Source: Eubacteriaceae bacterium (GTDB lineage: Bacteria; Bacillota; Clostridia; Lachnospirales; Lachnospiraceae). From it: a stretch of 64,000 nucleotides of DNA. Position numbers and translations under genes: made by a program. Within the stretch, counting starts at the first letter, position 1. Every line of letters starts with the position of its first letter. This document shows, one piece after another, positions 63,635-64,000 of this stretch. Under the pieces are notes generated by a model, which was not told where the DNA came from, ran no database searches, and was given only the letters and a program-made list of their open reading frames with translations. The DNA is taken from contig CAJSYQ010000014.1 of NCBI GenBank assembly GCA_910574015.1, positions 1-64,000 of the forward strand. Direction: 5' to 3'.

Positions 63635-64000
63635 TTATTCCCACACCTTTGCCACCACATCTGCTTCCCTCAAATACATATCTTCCCAGTATCGGGAGTC
63701 AAAGGAATTATTAACATTATCCCCCAGTACAAAATACGAATTGTTCGGTACTACAACCACCTGCCAGTTACGTTTTGGAATCACCCAGCCCTGAGTATAT
63801 GTGAGTTTTTCCAAATCTACAGTATCTCCGCCCACAGCAGCAATCCGCTTCACCAACAACTCACCACCCCGCCGGAATACAATGACATCCCCCTGCTCCA
63901 AGCCCGGATACACTCTGGAAGCGATTAAAAAACTGCCTTTCTTCAGCGTCGGCTCCATAGATTCCGTTGGCACATACCCGGCTAATAATACTGTATGGAA
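63635..64000 (-). CDS. signal peptidase I, N-terminus outside window
   Basis: The reading frame is open through the last base of the window (FHTVLLAGYVPTESMEPTL...). The part seen has the catalytic serine in ESMEPTLKKGSF, the lysine region LLVKRIAAVGGDTVDL, and the C-terminal box NSYFVLGDNVNNSFDSRYW, all of family S26. Only the N-terminal membrane anchor should be missing. It releases secreted proteins from the membrane. Signal peptidases often lie in sortase-adhesin loci, as here, where it precedes the transglutaminase-like gene. Confidence 0.92.
   Translation of the reverse strand, partial: FHTVLLAGYVPTESMEPTLKKGSFLIASRVYPGLEQGDVIVFRRGGELLVKRIAAVGGDTVDLEKLTYTQGWVIPKRNWQVVVVPNNSYFVLGDNVNNSFDSRYWEDMYLREADVVAKVWE

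Overview
The window looks like chromosome or large-element DNA from a gut Clostridia bacterium of the Lachnospiraceae type. The evidence is low-to-moderate GC, AGGAGG-type ribosome sites at most genes, Gram-positive lipoboxes and sortase signals, an agr/LytTR quorum-sensing locus, and IS110, IS256 and IS30 elements. Nearly all genes lie on the minus strand. No tRNA, rRNA, CRISPR array, integrase or conjugation gene was recognised, so the type of mobile element (ICE, plasmid or phage-derived island) stays open.

Region 1 (about 0.9-20.9 kb, plus 28.4-36.7 kb) is the body of an accessory element. Three operons are involved. Operon A (7379 down to 914) encodes DNA recombination: a YqaJ-type exonuclease, a RecD2 helicase, a possible annealing protein and a nucleotide-sugar-fold protein. 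Operon B (19040 down to 10104) encodes an SSB, a MoxR/CobS-like AAA+ ATPase, a CobT-like VWA protein with an HELGH motif, and two paralogous 374-residue proteins. Operon C (34608 down to about 28444) encodes a methylase fragment, an NAD-dependent DNA ligase, a YodL-like protein and a cysteine-cluster protein. All three start from homologous promoter-leader modules: a near-consensus promoter, a TATCAGTATC box, then an AGTGYC...GGCACT-T7 terminator-like hairpin about 55 nt downstream. This points to shared control by transcription attenuation.

Region 2 (21.1-26.7 kb) is an AT-rich six-gene operon: histidine phosphatase, a 2-TM GAF-like protein, a GGGtGRT protein, a NifU-like scaffold, an ApgM-type mutase with a changed metal-ligand motif, and a zinc ribbon. 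An XRE regulator is divergently encoded. It looks like foreign cargo and is the best candidate for an undescribed system. An IS256 element with a clean 8-bp target duplication sits in the loop of the regulator's terminator.

Region 3 (37-51.3 kb) is a polymorphic-toxin locus. It holds a 2036-residue secreted RHS protein ending in a phage-type lysozyme domain, a lipoprotein gene (possible immunity), a displaced RHS tip, an inserted IS110, a second lipoprotein gene, a small membrane-anchored protein and a DNRLRE/kelch exoprotein. Region 4 (51.4-56.1 kb) is an agr system (agrA, agrC, agrB and a 46-codon agrD) split by an IS30 element. Region 5 (56.2-64 kb) is a surface-protein locus: class B sortase, a TQXA/Cna-B adhesin, a transglutaminase-like exoprotein and a signal peptidase I that runs off the window. 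The agr system could control the exported toxin and surface genes around it; that link is inference.
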